From NCBI GenBank assembly GCA_046729255.1, contig JBKPGF010000082.1:1-22604 (forward strand): a stretch of DNA of 22,604 nt, in the 5' to 3' direction. The translations under genes were made by a program, and so were the position numbers. The stretch's first letter is position 1, and the number at the start of each line of letters is the position of its first letter. The notes under the pieces were generated by a model. The model was not told where the DNA came from. It worked only from the letters and a program-made list of their open reading frames with translations, and did not search any database. Below, piece by piece: positions 6,588 through 14,104 of the stretch. This stretch comes from PALSA-612 sp046729255. GTDB taxonomy: Bacteria > Actinomycetota > Thermoleophilia > Gaiellales > Gaiellaceae.

Positions 6588-7046
6588 CTACGATAAATGG
6601 CTCAGCACTGCGCCGAGAACGGGCACGGTCACTGTGAGCGCGAGATTAGCCCAGCCGAAGACGACGAGCGGCCGCCGGATCGTCTGTTGCCGGCCCTCGC
6701 GGATCTGGCGCGCCAGCCGAGGCCCGAGCACGAAGTCGTGGAGGAAAGCCCCTGCGATGAGCAGCCCCACGGCCGCGATCTTGACCACGAGGACGGCGTC
6801 GAAGTCGCTTGTCGCATCGTCGAAGGCACCGTCTGCGATCGCGAGCTGCACACCGCTGACGACGGCCACCGCCATCGCCCCCCAGCCGAACAGGCGCCAA
6901 CCGCGGCCGAGCGCGCGCAGCCCCTGGGCGCGCATGTCCCCGGGCAGCGTCCGCGCGTAAGGAACTGCGACGAAGACGAGGATGATCGTGCCCCCCACCC
7001 ACACCGAGGCCGCCAGCACGTGGAAGGCAAGAAAGACGACGTCCAC
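6588..7046 (-). CDS. CopD-like four-helix integral membrane protein
   Basis: 152 residues with four predicted membrane helices (about 7-29, 52-70, 83-106, 126-149). The first carries the AFHVLAASVWVGGT segment typical of CopD/DUF4149-type proteins, with H9 in the membrane; H103 lies near the end of helix 3 (FLHDFVLGPRLARQ). Relatives are implicated in copper uptake or are uncharacterised, so a metal or heme-related role is possible but not shown. The start is GTG at 7046. It is the promoter-proximal gene of a minus-strand pair with the aldolase-like gene and is divergent from the CapA-like gene, with only 19 bp between the chosen starts, so promoters must extend into coding sequence. Confidence 0.7.
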   Translation of the reverse strand: MDVVFLAFHVLAASVWVGGTIILVFVAVPYARTLPGDMRAQGLRALGRGWRLFGWGAMAVAVVSGVQLAIADGAFDDATSDFDAVLVVKIAAVGLLIAGAFLHDFVLGPRLARQIREGRQQTIRRPLVVFGWANLALTVTVPVLGAVLSHLS

Positions 7047-7065
7047 AGCGAACCAACGCTACGCG

Positions 7066-8127
7066 ATGCGTGCGAAGCGGCTATCCGGCACCATCCAAGC
7101 CGTGCTGCGCTGTTGCCTGCTCGTGATTGCCATGCTCGTCGCCCTCGGCCCAGCCGAGGCGGCCGGACCCCATAACGTGTCCATCTCGGGCGCGGGAGAT
7201 ATCGCGATGGCGCCTTCAGGGAGCGGGGCGGCGTCCTTCTTCGACGCGGGCGTGCGCAAGGCACTGCGCGCGGACATCTCGCTCGGCAACCTCGAAGGCA
7301 CGCTGGCCACCGGCGGCTCCTCGAAGTGCGGTGCAGGAAGCACCGACTGCTTCGCCTTCCGGGCGCCGCCGTCCTACTCGGCTGCGCTGAAGCGCGCAGG
7401 CTTCACGATCATGAACCTCGCCAACAACCACGCTCTCGACTTCGGAGAGCAGGGTCAGGCCGAGACGCTCGCCGCCCTGCGCCGTGTGGGGCTCCGGTTC
7501 ACGGGGAGGCCCGGTGAGATCACCGTCCTGCGACGGGACGGGACGAAGGTCGCGTTCGTGGGCTTCGCCCCGTATCCATGGGCGCAGGATCTCCTCGACA
7601 TCGGGGCCGCGGTCGACCTCGTGAGGAAGGCCGACCGCAAGGCCGACGTCGTCGTCGTGACGATGCACGCCGGCGCCGAAGGCTCGGGCCACCAGCGCGT
7701 TCGCCCGGGCACGGAGACCTTCCTCGGTGAGCCGCGCGGCAACGTAATCGCCTTCTCGCACGCCGTCGTTCGCGCAGGCGCCGACCTCGTCGTCGGGCAC
7801 GGGCCGCACGTGCTCCGCGGCATCGAGTGGTACCGAGGACGCGTGATCGCCTACAGCCTCGGCAACTTCCTCGGCAACGGCACGCTCAACGTGAGCGGCG
7901 TCTCGGGACAGGCGGCGATCCTCCGCGCGACCTTGCGCCGGGACGGATCGTGGGTCGAAGGCAAGCTCGTGCCGGTGCAGCTGACGCCGGGCGGTCTGCC
8001 GCGGGTCGATTCGCACGGGGCCGCTCTGGCCACCGTTCGCAAGCTCTCGAAGACCGACTTCGGGCGGAACGCCGTTCGCATCTCGCCCTCGGGCACGGTG
8101 CTGGCGCCCGCCTGGCGCACCGGCTGA
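7066..8127 (+). CDS. CapA-family exported protein (poly-gamma-glutamate synthesis type)
   Basis: 353 residues. An N-terminal signal peptide (RCCLLVIAMLVALGPAEAAG) is followed by a metallophosphatase-like CapA/PgsA fold: SGAGDIAMAP (41-50), SLGNLEGTLA (72-81), MNLANNHALDFG (116-127), VVVTMHAGAEG (196-206), VVGHGPHVLRGIEWYRGRVIA (starts at 242) and SLGNFLGNG (264-272). The metal-site residues expected for the fold are present (D45, E77, N121-H122, H201, H245, H248). CapA proteins act with polyglutamate synthase or on cell-wall polymers, but no capB/capC gene is nearby, so the real role is open. The frame is open back to 6982, but that overlaps the divergent gene; ATG 7066 gives a proper signal peptide, and GTG 7099 is possible. 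C89 and C95 in SSKCGAGSTDCF may form a disulfide. Confidence 0.85.
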   Translation: MRAKRLSGTIQAVLRCCLLVIAMLVALGPAEAAGPHNVSISGAGDIAMAPSGSGAASFFDAGVRKALRADISLGNLEGTLATGGSSKCGAGSTDCFAFRAPPSYSAALKRAGFTIMNLANNHALDFGEQGQAETLAALRRVGLRFTGRPGEITVLRRDGTKVAFVGFAPYPWAQDLLDIGAAVDLVRKADRKADVVVVTMHAGAEGSGHQRVRPGTETFLGEPRGNVIAFSHAVVRAGADLVVGHGPHVLRGIEWYRGRVIAYSLGNFLGNGTLNVSGVSGQAAILRATLRRDGSWVEGKLVPVQLTPGGLPRVDSHGAALATVRKLSKTDFGRNAVRISPSGTVLAPAWRTG

Positions 8128-8148
8128 CGGCGTACCATCCGGCTCGCT

Positions 8149-10641
8149 GTGCGCAGCCATCTCCCCTCCGGGACGGTGACGTTCCTCTTCACGGATGTCG
8201 AGGGCTCGACGAAGCTGCTGCACGAGCTCGGCGCCGACAAGTACGCCGACGCGCTCGCCGAGCATCGCCGGCTCATTCGCGATGCCTGCCTGACGAACGG
8301 CGGCGTCGAGGTCGACACGCAGGGCGACGCGTTCTTCTTCGCCTTCCCCACCGCGCCCGGGGCCATTGCAGCGGCGGAAGCGATGACGGAGGCTCTCGCG
8401 ACGGGGCCGATCCGGGTGCGCGGCGGTCTGCACACGGGAACGCCGCTGCTGGCCGAGGAAGGCTATGTGGGCGACGACGTCCACCGCGCCGCGCGCATCG
8501 CCGCCGCCGGCCACGGCGGCCAGGTGCTCGTGTCAGCCGCGACGGCCCCCCTCGTGGAGCTCGAGCTCACCGATCTCGGAGAGCACCGGCTCAAGGACCT
8601 GGCGGCACCCGAGCGCGTGTACCAGCTCGGAGACGGAGCGTTTCCGCCGCTCAAGTCGCTGTATCGGACGAATCTCCCCATCCCGGCGACGACGTTCCTC
8701 GGTCGCGAGCGGGAGCTGGCCGAAGTCGGAGAGCTGCTGACCGACGGCGCGAAACTCGTGACGCTCACAGGACCGGGAGGAACCGGCAAGACGCGACTCG
8801 CGATCCAGGCGGCGGCCGAAGCCGCCGAGTCGTTTCCCGACGGGATCTGGTGGGTGTCGATGTCTCCGTTGCGCGACGCCCGGCTCGTGACATCTGCGGT
8901 CGCACAAGCGATCTCCGTGGAAGAGGAACCGGGCAAGGAACTCGCAGAAAGCGTCGCGGCACGACTGGCCGGGAAGCGCGCGTTGCTCGTGCTCGACAAC
9001 GCCGAGCACCTCATGCCCGATGTGGCAACGCAGGTCACCGAGCTCCGCAACGTCCCCGACCCCACGCTTCTCGTAACGAGCCGCGAGCGCCTCCAGCTCC
9101 AGGGCGAGCACGTCTACTCCGTACCGGCTCTCGCCGGGACCGATGGCATCGAGCTCTTCCTCGACCGTGCTCGGGCGCTGGGGTCGGCAATCGAGGAGAG
9201 CGATGCCATCCTCGAGCTCTGCTCGAGGTTGGACAACCTGCCTCTCGCCCTCGAGCTCGCGGCGGCCCGCACCGTCGTCTTCTCACCAGAGCAACTCGTG
9301 GAGCGGCTCTCGCAACGGCTCGACCTACTGAAAGCCGGGCGCGACGCGGATCCGCGTCAGCAGACGCTGCGAGCGACGATCGAGTGGTCCTATGACCTGC
9401 TCGAGCCCGAGGAGCAGCAGCTGTTTCGCGCACTCTCCGTCTTCGCGGGAAGCTGTACGTACGAGTCAGCCGAGGCCGTGTGCGAGGCCGACCCGGACAC
9501 GCTCCAGTCGCTGCTCGACAAGAGTCTCGTGCGGCGCCGCGAGGAGATGGGGAGAACGCGCTACTGGATGCTCGAGACGATCCGCGAGTACGCCCTCGAG
9601 CAGCTGCAGCTCCTTGGGGAACACGATGACCTTCGCCGTCGGCACGCCGAGCACTACCTCGCCGTCGCCCTGTCGGCCAACCTCGCGCCGGACGTCGAGG
9701 GACAGATGCGGCACGACCTCGTCATCCCGGAGCGCGACAACATGCGCGCAGCCCTGACCTGGGCGCTCGACAGAGCAAACTGGGAGCTCGGCCTCGACCT
9801 GTTCGTCGCGCTCGAGAACTACTGGGCAACGAACGGCCCGCACGAGGGGCTCGAGTGGGCGCAGGCACTTCTCTCGACCGCTCCGTCCACGCCCTCGCGG
9901 CTTCGCTTTCGAGCCCTGCGTGTCCAGGGCGGCATGGAGAACATCCTCGGTCGGCTCGATGCGTCGGACGCGCACTGGCTGGAGGCGCTGGCGATGGCGC
10001 GGGAGCTGGAGGACGAGCTGGGCATCGCCATCCTCCTTCACCGTCTTGCTTCGAGCGCGAAGCCACGGGGCGAGATGGACCGTGTGCGATCCCTCGCGGA
10101 GGAAAGCCTGGGGCACTTTCGCCGGCTCCGCTTCGAGAAGGGCGAGACACAGGCCCTCACCTCGCTCGCCGAGGTTGCGCACGCCGACGGGGACCTCGAG
10201 GGCGCGCTTCGGCTCCTTGGCGAGGCACGCGGATTCGCGGAGTCGTCCGGCTTTCGCTGGTGGCTTTCCGGCGTCCACGCGCGAACCGCCGCCATCTCTC
10301 TCGAGCTCGGGCGCCTGCCGGACGCGGAGGCCGATGCTCGGCAGGCGCTCTTACTCTCCCAGACGATGCACGACCGCAACGCGATCGTCTACGAGCTGGG
10401 TCTCCTCGCCGAGATCAGCGTGCGCGCCGGAGACGTCCAACGGGCGGGCACCCTCTGGGGAGCCGTGGAGGCGGAGGAGGCGCGGGCACCGGTCGGCTGG
10501 TGGCTCCACGGCCCGGTGCTGTTCAAGCCTGGCGATACACTCGCGGACGCGGCGTTCGCCGAGGGGCGCGAGCTATCCCTCGAAGACGCTGTCGCCTTCG
10601 CGCTCGAAGGGAAGCCGAGCGGCACGTCGCGCGTCTCGTAA
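8149..10641 (+). CDS. Class III nucleotidyl cyclase - STAND ATPase - TPR signalling protein
   Basis: 830 residues in three parts. (1) Class III cyclase domain, about 6-165: metal Asp residues D16 (LFTDVEGST) and D60 (TQGDAFFFAF), transition-state Arg R116 in VHRAARIAAAGHGGQVLVS. The usual Asn four residues before it is H112, and the substrate-selecting Lys position is D56 (VEVDTQGD), so activity and nucleotide choice are uncertain. (2) NB-ARC/STAND-type ATPase, about 180-470: FLGRERELAEV, Walker A TGPGGTGKTRLA (G208-T215), Walker B LLVLDNAEH, sensor LLVTSRERL, LPLALELAAA. (3) Helical TPR-like repeats to about 810. The architecture resembles actinobacterial cyclase-LuxR/AfsR relatives but has no DNA-binding domain at the end. 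Starts at GTG 8149, 21 bp after the CapA-like gene, and is followed 4 bp later by a lipoprotein gene. Confidence 0.88.
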   Translation: MRSHLPSGTVTFLFTDVEGSTKLLHELGADKYADALAEHRRLIRDACLTNGGVEVDTQGDAFFFAFPTAPGAIAAAEAMTEALATGPIRVRGGLHTGTPLLAEEGYVGDDVHRAARIAAAGHGGQVLVSAATAPLVELELTDLGEHRLKDLAAPERVYQLGDGAFPPLKSLYRTNLPIPATTFLGRERELAEVGELLTDGAKLVTLTGPGGTGKTRLAIQAAAEAAESFPDGIWWVSMSPLRDARLVTSAVAQAISVEEEPGKELAESVAARLAGKRALLVLDNAEHLMPDVATQVTELRNVPDPTLLVTSRERLQLQGEHVYSVPALAGTDGIELFLDRARALGSAIEESDAILELCSRLDNLPLALELAAARTVVFSPEQLVERLSQRLDLLKAGRDADPRQQTLRATIEWSYDLLEPEEQQLFRALSVFAGSCTYESAEAVCEADPDTLQSLLDKSLVRRREEMGRTRYWMLETIREYALEQLQLLGEHDDLRRRHAEHYLAVALSANLAPDVEGQMRHDLVIPERDNMRAALTWALDRANWELGLDLFVALENYWATNGPHEGLEWAQALLSTAPSTPSRLRFRALRVQGGMENILGRLDASDAHWLEALAMARELEDELGIAILLHRLASSAKPRGEMDRVRSLAEESLGHFRRLRFEKGETQALTSLAEVAHADGDLEGALRLLGEARGFAESSGFRWWLSGVHARTAAISLELGRLPDAEADARQALLLSQTMHDRNAIVYELGLLAEISVRAGDVQRAGTLWGAVEAEEARAPVGWWLHGPVLFKPGDTLADAAFAEGRELSLEDAVAFALEGKPSGTSRVS

Positions 10642-10645
10642 GGAA

Positions 10646-11188
10646 ATGCGCGGGTTGGTGATGCTTCTCGCCCTCGCAGTCATCGCAGCTGCCTGCGGGG
10701 GTGAAGAGGCGCGAGACGTCCAGTCGAACGACGCGGAGTCTGGAGTCGTCGCCGGCAACCCGCCCACGACGTCGACCATCGAGTCGAGCTCGGGGACGAC
10801 CAAACGCAAATCGCCGCTGACCCCCGGCGACCGCACGCATCTACGGATGATGGCGTCGACCATCGAGGCATCCGTCAAACGCTTCGACAGGGCCGTGCGT
10901 GCGTGCCACGGCGACGCGTCGTGTCTCGACCGTGCTTGGGCCGTCGTCGTCGCGGAACGCTACGAGTGGTACTACTTGCTGCCCCTCCGTGCTCGAGCCC
11001 GCAAGTGTGAACCGCTCGGGTATGCCGCCTCGGGCGTCTACGGTTTCGACCTCGGCGCCAAACAGGTCGACTACGGCGACCCCGCTGATTACGGAACCCC
11101 TCAGCGGCGGCGCGATTACCTCGCGCTCGTCGACGGATTACGGCCCGTGCCGTCGGCCCTGCGGGACGCTGCCGCAGGCTGTCGATAG
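10646..11188 (+). CDS. Small lipoprotein of unknown function
   Basis: 180 residues. The signal sequence MRGLVMLLALAVIAAAC ends in a lipobox with lipidation Cys C17, followed by GGEE and a Ser/Thr/Pro-rich tether (to about 58). The mature domain (about 60-180) has four further cysteines: C87 and C93 (ACHGDASCLDRAW), C121 (RKCEPLGY) and C179 near the C-terminus, enough for two disulfides, and aromatic clusters YEWYYLLPL and YGFDLGAKQVDYGDPADYG. I recognise no family. The ATG is 4 bp after the stop of the cyclase-ATPase, with AGGA overlapping that stop, so the two are probably co-transcribed; a surface sensor or partner for the signalling protein is a guess only. Confidence 0.75.
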   Translation: MRGLVMLLALAVIAAACGGEEARDVQSNDAESGVVAGNPPTTSTIESSSGTTKRKSPLTPGDRTHLRMMASTIEASVKRFDRAVRACHGDASCLDRAWAVVVAERYEWYYLLPLRARARKCEPLGYAASGVYGFDLGAKQVDYGDPADYGTPQRRRDYLALVDGLRPVPSALRDAAAGCR

Positions 11189-11198
11189 CCCGCTCGCG

Positions 11199-12176
11199 CT
11201 ACTTGACGAGGTCGATCGCCTTGAACCCTTCCGGGATGACGCCGAACTCGGCGAATGCATCGAGCCAGGGCTGCGCCAGCGACGGACGGAGGCGCGTCGC
11301 GAAGCGCGTTCGCGCCATCTTCGCCAATACCTTCGCGTCGATGGACACGTACTTCGCGAGGATCTTCGCGCTCGCCGGGTCGTTCTTGGGCTGGTTGGCC
11401 CAGACGGCGGCCTTCTGGATCGCGTTGCGGAACCGTGCGATGCTGTTGGCGTCCTGGTCGGCGCGAGCCATGAAGAAGGTCAGCAAGCACACCTTCGAGC
11501 AGACAGCATTGAACGGATAGCCAGCGACCTTCAAGCCTTTCTGCTGAGCCTCCGTTATGAAGGGCTCGGGGAGGAACGCGGCGTCGACGTTGCCCCTCGC
11601 CAGTTGCGAAAGCATGTCCCGAAACGCGACGAACTCAATCTTCACGTCGTCCTGAGACACGCCGCCCCGCTTCAGCCACTTGAGGACACCGATGTGGGCG
11701 ATCGTGTTAGGTCCGTCGATCAGGATGGTCTTCCCTGCGAGATCGCGGGGACGCTTGACGTTCTTGCCCTTGCCGGCTACGAGCGCCGAAGTCGGGTTCT
11801 TCGGGTCGTACAACGCGGCGGCGGCCACGACCTTGACCGGAGCTCCCCTCGCCTTGAGCGATGCTACTTGGCCGGTGTGCGTACCGCTGAACTGCACGTC
11901 TCCGGACAGGAGCGCCGCGACGATCAGCTGGGGATCGGTGCGCGGCACGAGCTCGGCGTCGATTGACTGCTTGGTGAACATGCCGCGGTGTTTCGCATAG
12001 GTGGCCAGCACGGCCGGCTCGGCGGGCAGGAACGAGACCTTGACCTTCGTCAGCTCCGCGATCGCGCCCTGGACGCCCGCGGCAAGCACGACTGAAAGCA
12101 CCAGCCCTAGACCGAGCGCTGCTCGGAATCTCCCGTGTGCTCCCCGCCTCACGGCCAGGAAGCGTACCCAGAGCAC
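11199..12176 (-). CDS. NitT/TauT-family ABC transporter substrate-binding protein
   Basis: 325 residues with an N-terminal signal peptide (FRAALGLGLVLSVVLAAGVQGA). The mature part has the SsuA/TauA/NMT1-type periplasmic-binding fold: VKVSFLPAEPAVLATYAKHRGMF, the ALLSGDVQFSGTHTG segment, DLAGKTILIDGPNTIAH, a domain-2 segment DDVKIEFVAFRDMLSQLARGNVDAAFLPEPF and GYPFNAVCSKVCLLTFFMA. Family substrates include sulfonates, nitrate, bicarbonate, thiamine precursors and aromatic acids; the sequence does not decide among them. The upstream frame starts at GTG 12176; GTG 12152 would also keep the signal peptide. It follows the ATPase and permease genes in the same direction but is separated from them by 383 bp of decayed sequence, so it may have its own promoter (dyad at 12191-12208). 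Confidence 0.9.
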   Translation of the reverse strand: MLWVRFLAVRRGAHGRFRAALGLGLVLSVVLAAGVQGAIAELTKVKVSFLPAEPAVLATYAKHRGMFTKQSIDAELVPRTDPQLIVAALLSGDVQFSGTHTGQVASLKARGAPVKVVAAAALYDPKNPTSALVAGKGKNVKRPRDLAGKTILIDGPNTIAHIGVLKWLKRGGVSQDDVKIEFVAFRDMLSQLARGNVDAAFLPEPFITEAQQKGLKVAGYPFNAVCSKVCLLTFFMARADQDANSIARFRNAIQKAAVWANQPKNDPASAKILAKYVSIDAKVLAKMARTRFATRLRPSLAQPWLDAFAEFGVIPEGFKAIDLVK

Positions 12177-12190
12177 GCGACGTTCGCTAC

Positions 12191-12208
12191 TTGGAACCGA
12201 TGTTCCAA
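12191..12208. promoter_or_regulatory. 18-bp dyad upstream of the substrate-binding protein
   Basis: TTGGAACCGATGTTCCAA: perfect 7-bp arms (12191-12197 and 12202-12208) around a 4-base spacer. It ends 15 bp before the GTG at 12176. Size, symmetry and position suit a dimeric repressor or activator site, or a promoter-overlapping operator for the binding-protein gene. The regulator is unknown. Confidence 0.45.
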
Positions 12209-12241
12209 CGCTGGGTCGGTCAGCGGCGTCGCTTCACGGTG

Positions 12242-12349
12242 ACCCGTAAACGAGGCCTTGGCCATGTTGCCGCTCGTGTCGATTGCCTCGCAGCGCACCG
12301 TCGTTCGGCCGATCTCGAAGCGGCTGCCCGACGCCGGCTGACACGGCAC
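12242..12349 (-). pseudogene. HYR-domain fragment (decayed)
   Basis: On the minus strand from 12349 one frame encodes an unmistakable half HYR (hyalin repeat) domain: PCQPASGSRFEIGRTTVRC followed by EAIDTSGNMAKASFTG, matching the family pattern C-x-P-x-SGS-x-F-x-IG-x-T-x-V-x-C-x-A-x-D-x-x-GN-x-A-x-x-F. HYR domains occur in large secreted adhesion or repeat proteins. Here there is no signal peptide, no preceding first half of the domain and no following repeat; the frame runs on as unrelated sequence to a stop at 12149. It is best read as a fragment left by a deletion or rearrangement, abutting an ECF sigma fragment. Confidence 0.65.
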
Positions 12350-12530
12350 GTGGCCCGCTCGAATGCGATCGCGAACGTCTGCGCACCCAGCTCGTCGGCA
12401 AGGTCGCGTCCAGCACGTCGATGGAGGTACCTGTGCACCGCGTCGAAGTGCCGCTCGAAGATCAGCTCAACGCCTTTGGCTCTTCCAACGAGCGCGCCGG
12501 GTAATCCGCGTCGGACGGGGCTGACTCCAT
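12350..12530 (-). pseudogene. ECF sigma factor N-terminal fragment, frameshifted
   Basis: From ATG 12530 the minus strand reads MESAPSDADYPARSLEEPKA, a typical start of this group of ECF sigma factors, then stops at 12464-12462. In the adjacent frame the family sequence continues: ELIFERHFDAVHRYLHRR and AGRDLADELGAQTFAIAFER, which is sigma-70 region 2 (core-binding and -10 recognition start). Restoring one base in the TT/GAG junction at about 12469 would read KAFELIFERHF, so a single-nucleotide deletion explains the shift. The similarity ends at about 12350, where an HYR fragment in another frame takes over; regions 3-4 are absent. It starts 29 bp downstream of the ABC ATPase gene. Two independent lesions (frameshift and truncation) make it a pseudogene. 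Confidence 0.7.
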
Positions 12531-12559
12531 TACCCTGCGCCCGAAGGGCGATCGCAGTT

Positions 12560-13339
12560 TCACGGCGACGAGCGCGAGCCGATTAGGCCGTGGAGCTCGT
12601 TGCGTAGCGCAAGAAACTCGTGCGAGCTGCGGGTCTCCGTCTGCTTGCGAGGTCGTGACATTGGCACGTCGATCGAAGCGACGATCCGTCCGGGCTCCCC
12701 GCTGAGCACGAGCACGCGGTCGGCGAGGTAGACGGCCTCGTCGATGTCGTGCGTGACGTGGATGATGGTGACGCCTCTCTCTTCGTGCTCGTGGAGGCTC
12801 AGCACGAGGTCCTGGAGCTCGGCCCGAGTCAGAGCGTCCACCGAGGCGAACGGCTCGTCGAGCAGGAGGATCTCCGGCCGCGAGACAAGCGCACGCGCGA
12901 TCGCCACGCGCTGCTGCATCCCGCCGGACAGCTGCCACGGGTACTTCTTCCCCACGTCCTCGAGGCCGACCTCGCTCAGGACGCGTTCGACCCGCGCGTG
13001 CTTCTCCGCCCTCGGCACGCGCTCGCGGCGCAACGGGAACATGACGTTTCGCGTGACGTTCAGCCAGGGAAAGAGCGAGCGGCTGTAGTCCTGGAAGACG
13101 ATCGCGGCCTCCCGCGGCGGAGCCGAGACGAGTCGGCCATCGAGGTGGATGCTGCCCGCGGTGGGCGGCATCAAGCCACAGAGCAGCCGCAGCAGCGTGG
13201 TCTTGCCACCGCCGGACGGGCCGACGATGGCGAGCAGCTCGCCCTCCAGGACATCGAACGTCACGCCGGCGAGTGCGGAAGGCCCGGTCTCCGAGTACCG
13301 CTTCTCGAGGCCGGAGACTCGGAGGACCGGCTCACTCAC
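12560..13339 (-). CDS. NitT/TauT-family ABC transporter ATP-binding protein
   Basis: 259 residues with all ABC ATPase motifs: Walker A GPSGGGKT (40-47), Q-loop VFQDYSRSLFPW (81-92, the SsuB/TauB-type sequence), signature LSGGMQQR (137-144), Walker B ILLLDEP (157-163), D-loop ASVDALTR and H-loop HVTHD (194-198). It energises uptake through the two permeases upstream. The start is GTG 13339, overlapping the permease stop by 8 bp, so translation is probably coupled. The C-terminal tail (SRPRKQTETRSSHEFLALRN) is the usual extension of this subfamily. The transported compound is unknown. Confidence 0.93.
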   Translation of the reverse strand: MSEPVLRVSGLEKRYSETGPSALAGVTFDVLEGELLAIVGPSGGGKTTLLRLLCGLMPPTAGSIHLDGRLVSAPPREAAIVFQDYSRSLFPWLNVTRNVMFPLRRERVPRAEKHARVERVLSEVGLEDVGKKYPWQLSGGMQQRVAIARALVSRPEILLLDEPFASVDALTRAELQDLVLSLHEHEERGVTIIHVTHDIDEAVYLADRVLVLSGEPGRIVASIDVPMSRPRKQTETRSSHEFLALRNELHGLIGSRSSP

Positions 13340-14102
13340 CGGCGGCCCCGTAGTGCCAGGCGAGGACGCGGCGCTCCACGAGCAGGAAGAGCCTGTTGAG
13401 GACGTAGCCGAGCAGGCCGAGGAAGAGGATGGCCGCGTAGAGCGCGGGGTAGTCGTTCAGAGTCCCCTGGATGATGAGGTAGAAGCCCAAGCCGTTCGCC
13501 TCCCCCACGAACTCCGAGACGATGACGAGCACGAGCCCCAGTGACACCGCAATCCGCAGGCCCGCCATGACCGAGGGCAGGGCCGCGGGCAGGTAGATCC
13601 GCACGACGCGCTCCACTCGCCCCACGTGCAGCATCGACGCGGTGTCCCTCACCTCGGGCGGGATGCCTCGCACGCCCTCTGCGGTGTTGACGAGGATCGG
13701 GAAGCACAGGCCGAAGGCGATCACCGCAATGCGCGATGCGTCGCCGATCCCGAGGATGACGAAGGCGGCCGGAACGATCGCAATCGCGGGCACGGATCGT
13801 AGAAGCTCGAGGAACGGATCGAGCGTGCGCCGGGCAGCATGTGAGGCCCCGACCAGCAGTCCGATGGAGATCCCGATCACTGCCGCGATGGCGAAGCCGA
13901 CCGCGTAGCGCTTCATGCTCTCTCCCACCTCCGACAGGAACGCGTGTGTCGGCCACACCTCCCACGCCCTTTCTGCCACCTCGCTCGCTGTCGGCACGAC
14001 GAACGAGTCCGCGGCCCCGGCCCAGAGCTGCCAGATGCCGAGTGCAGCGAGAAAGACGACGACGCCGAGGGCCGGCCCGACGAAGCGGCGACCTGCGGAC
14101 AT
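13332..14102 (-). CDS. NitT/TauT-family ABC transporter permease (second copy in operon)
   Basis: 256 residues, about six membrane helices. N-terminal helix GPALGVVVFLAALGIWQLWAG; conserved binding-protein-dependent transport core from MKRYAVGFAIAAVIGISIGLLVG; coupling-helix (EAA) loop around ASMLHVGRVERVVRIYLPAALPS; family segment LRSVPAIAIVPAAFVILGIG. ATG 14102 lies 2 bp after the stop of the first permease, and the stop overlaps the ATPase start. The frame is open farther upstream, but that region is antisense-like to the other permease. It clearly differs from its neighbour in sequence, so the transporter is probably a heterodimer of permeases or pairs each with a different binding protein. 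Confidence 0.92.
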   Translation of the reverse strand: MSAGRRFVGPALGVVVFLAALGIWQLWAGAADSFVVPTASEVAERAWEVWPTHAFLSEVGESMKRYAVGFAIAAVIGISIGLLVGASHAARRTLDPFLELLRSVPAIAIVPAAFVILGIGDASRIAVIAFGLCFPILVNTAEGVRGIPPEVRDTASMLHVGRVERVVRIYLPAALPSVMAGLRIAVSLGLVLVIVSEFVGEANGLGFYLIIQGTLNDYPALYAAILFLGLLGYVLNRLFLLVERRVLAWHYGAAGE

Positions 14103-14104
14103 CG

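Noticed and set aside
7216..8514. 432-codon minus-strand open frame under the CapA-like gene and the cyclase
   Set aside because: Crosses two well-supported plus-strand genes and their junction; the translation is low-complexity and without motifs.
7827..9395. 522-codon plus-strand frame rich in Arg
   Set aside because: Out-of-frame shadow of the CapA-like and cyclase-ATPase genes; Arg/Pro-rich composition is typical of frame-shifted GC-rich codons.
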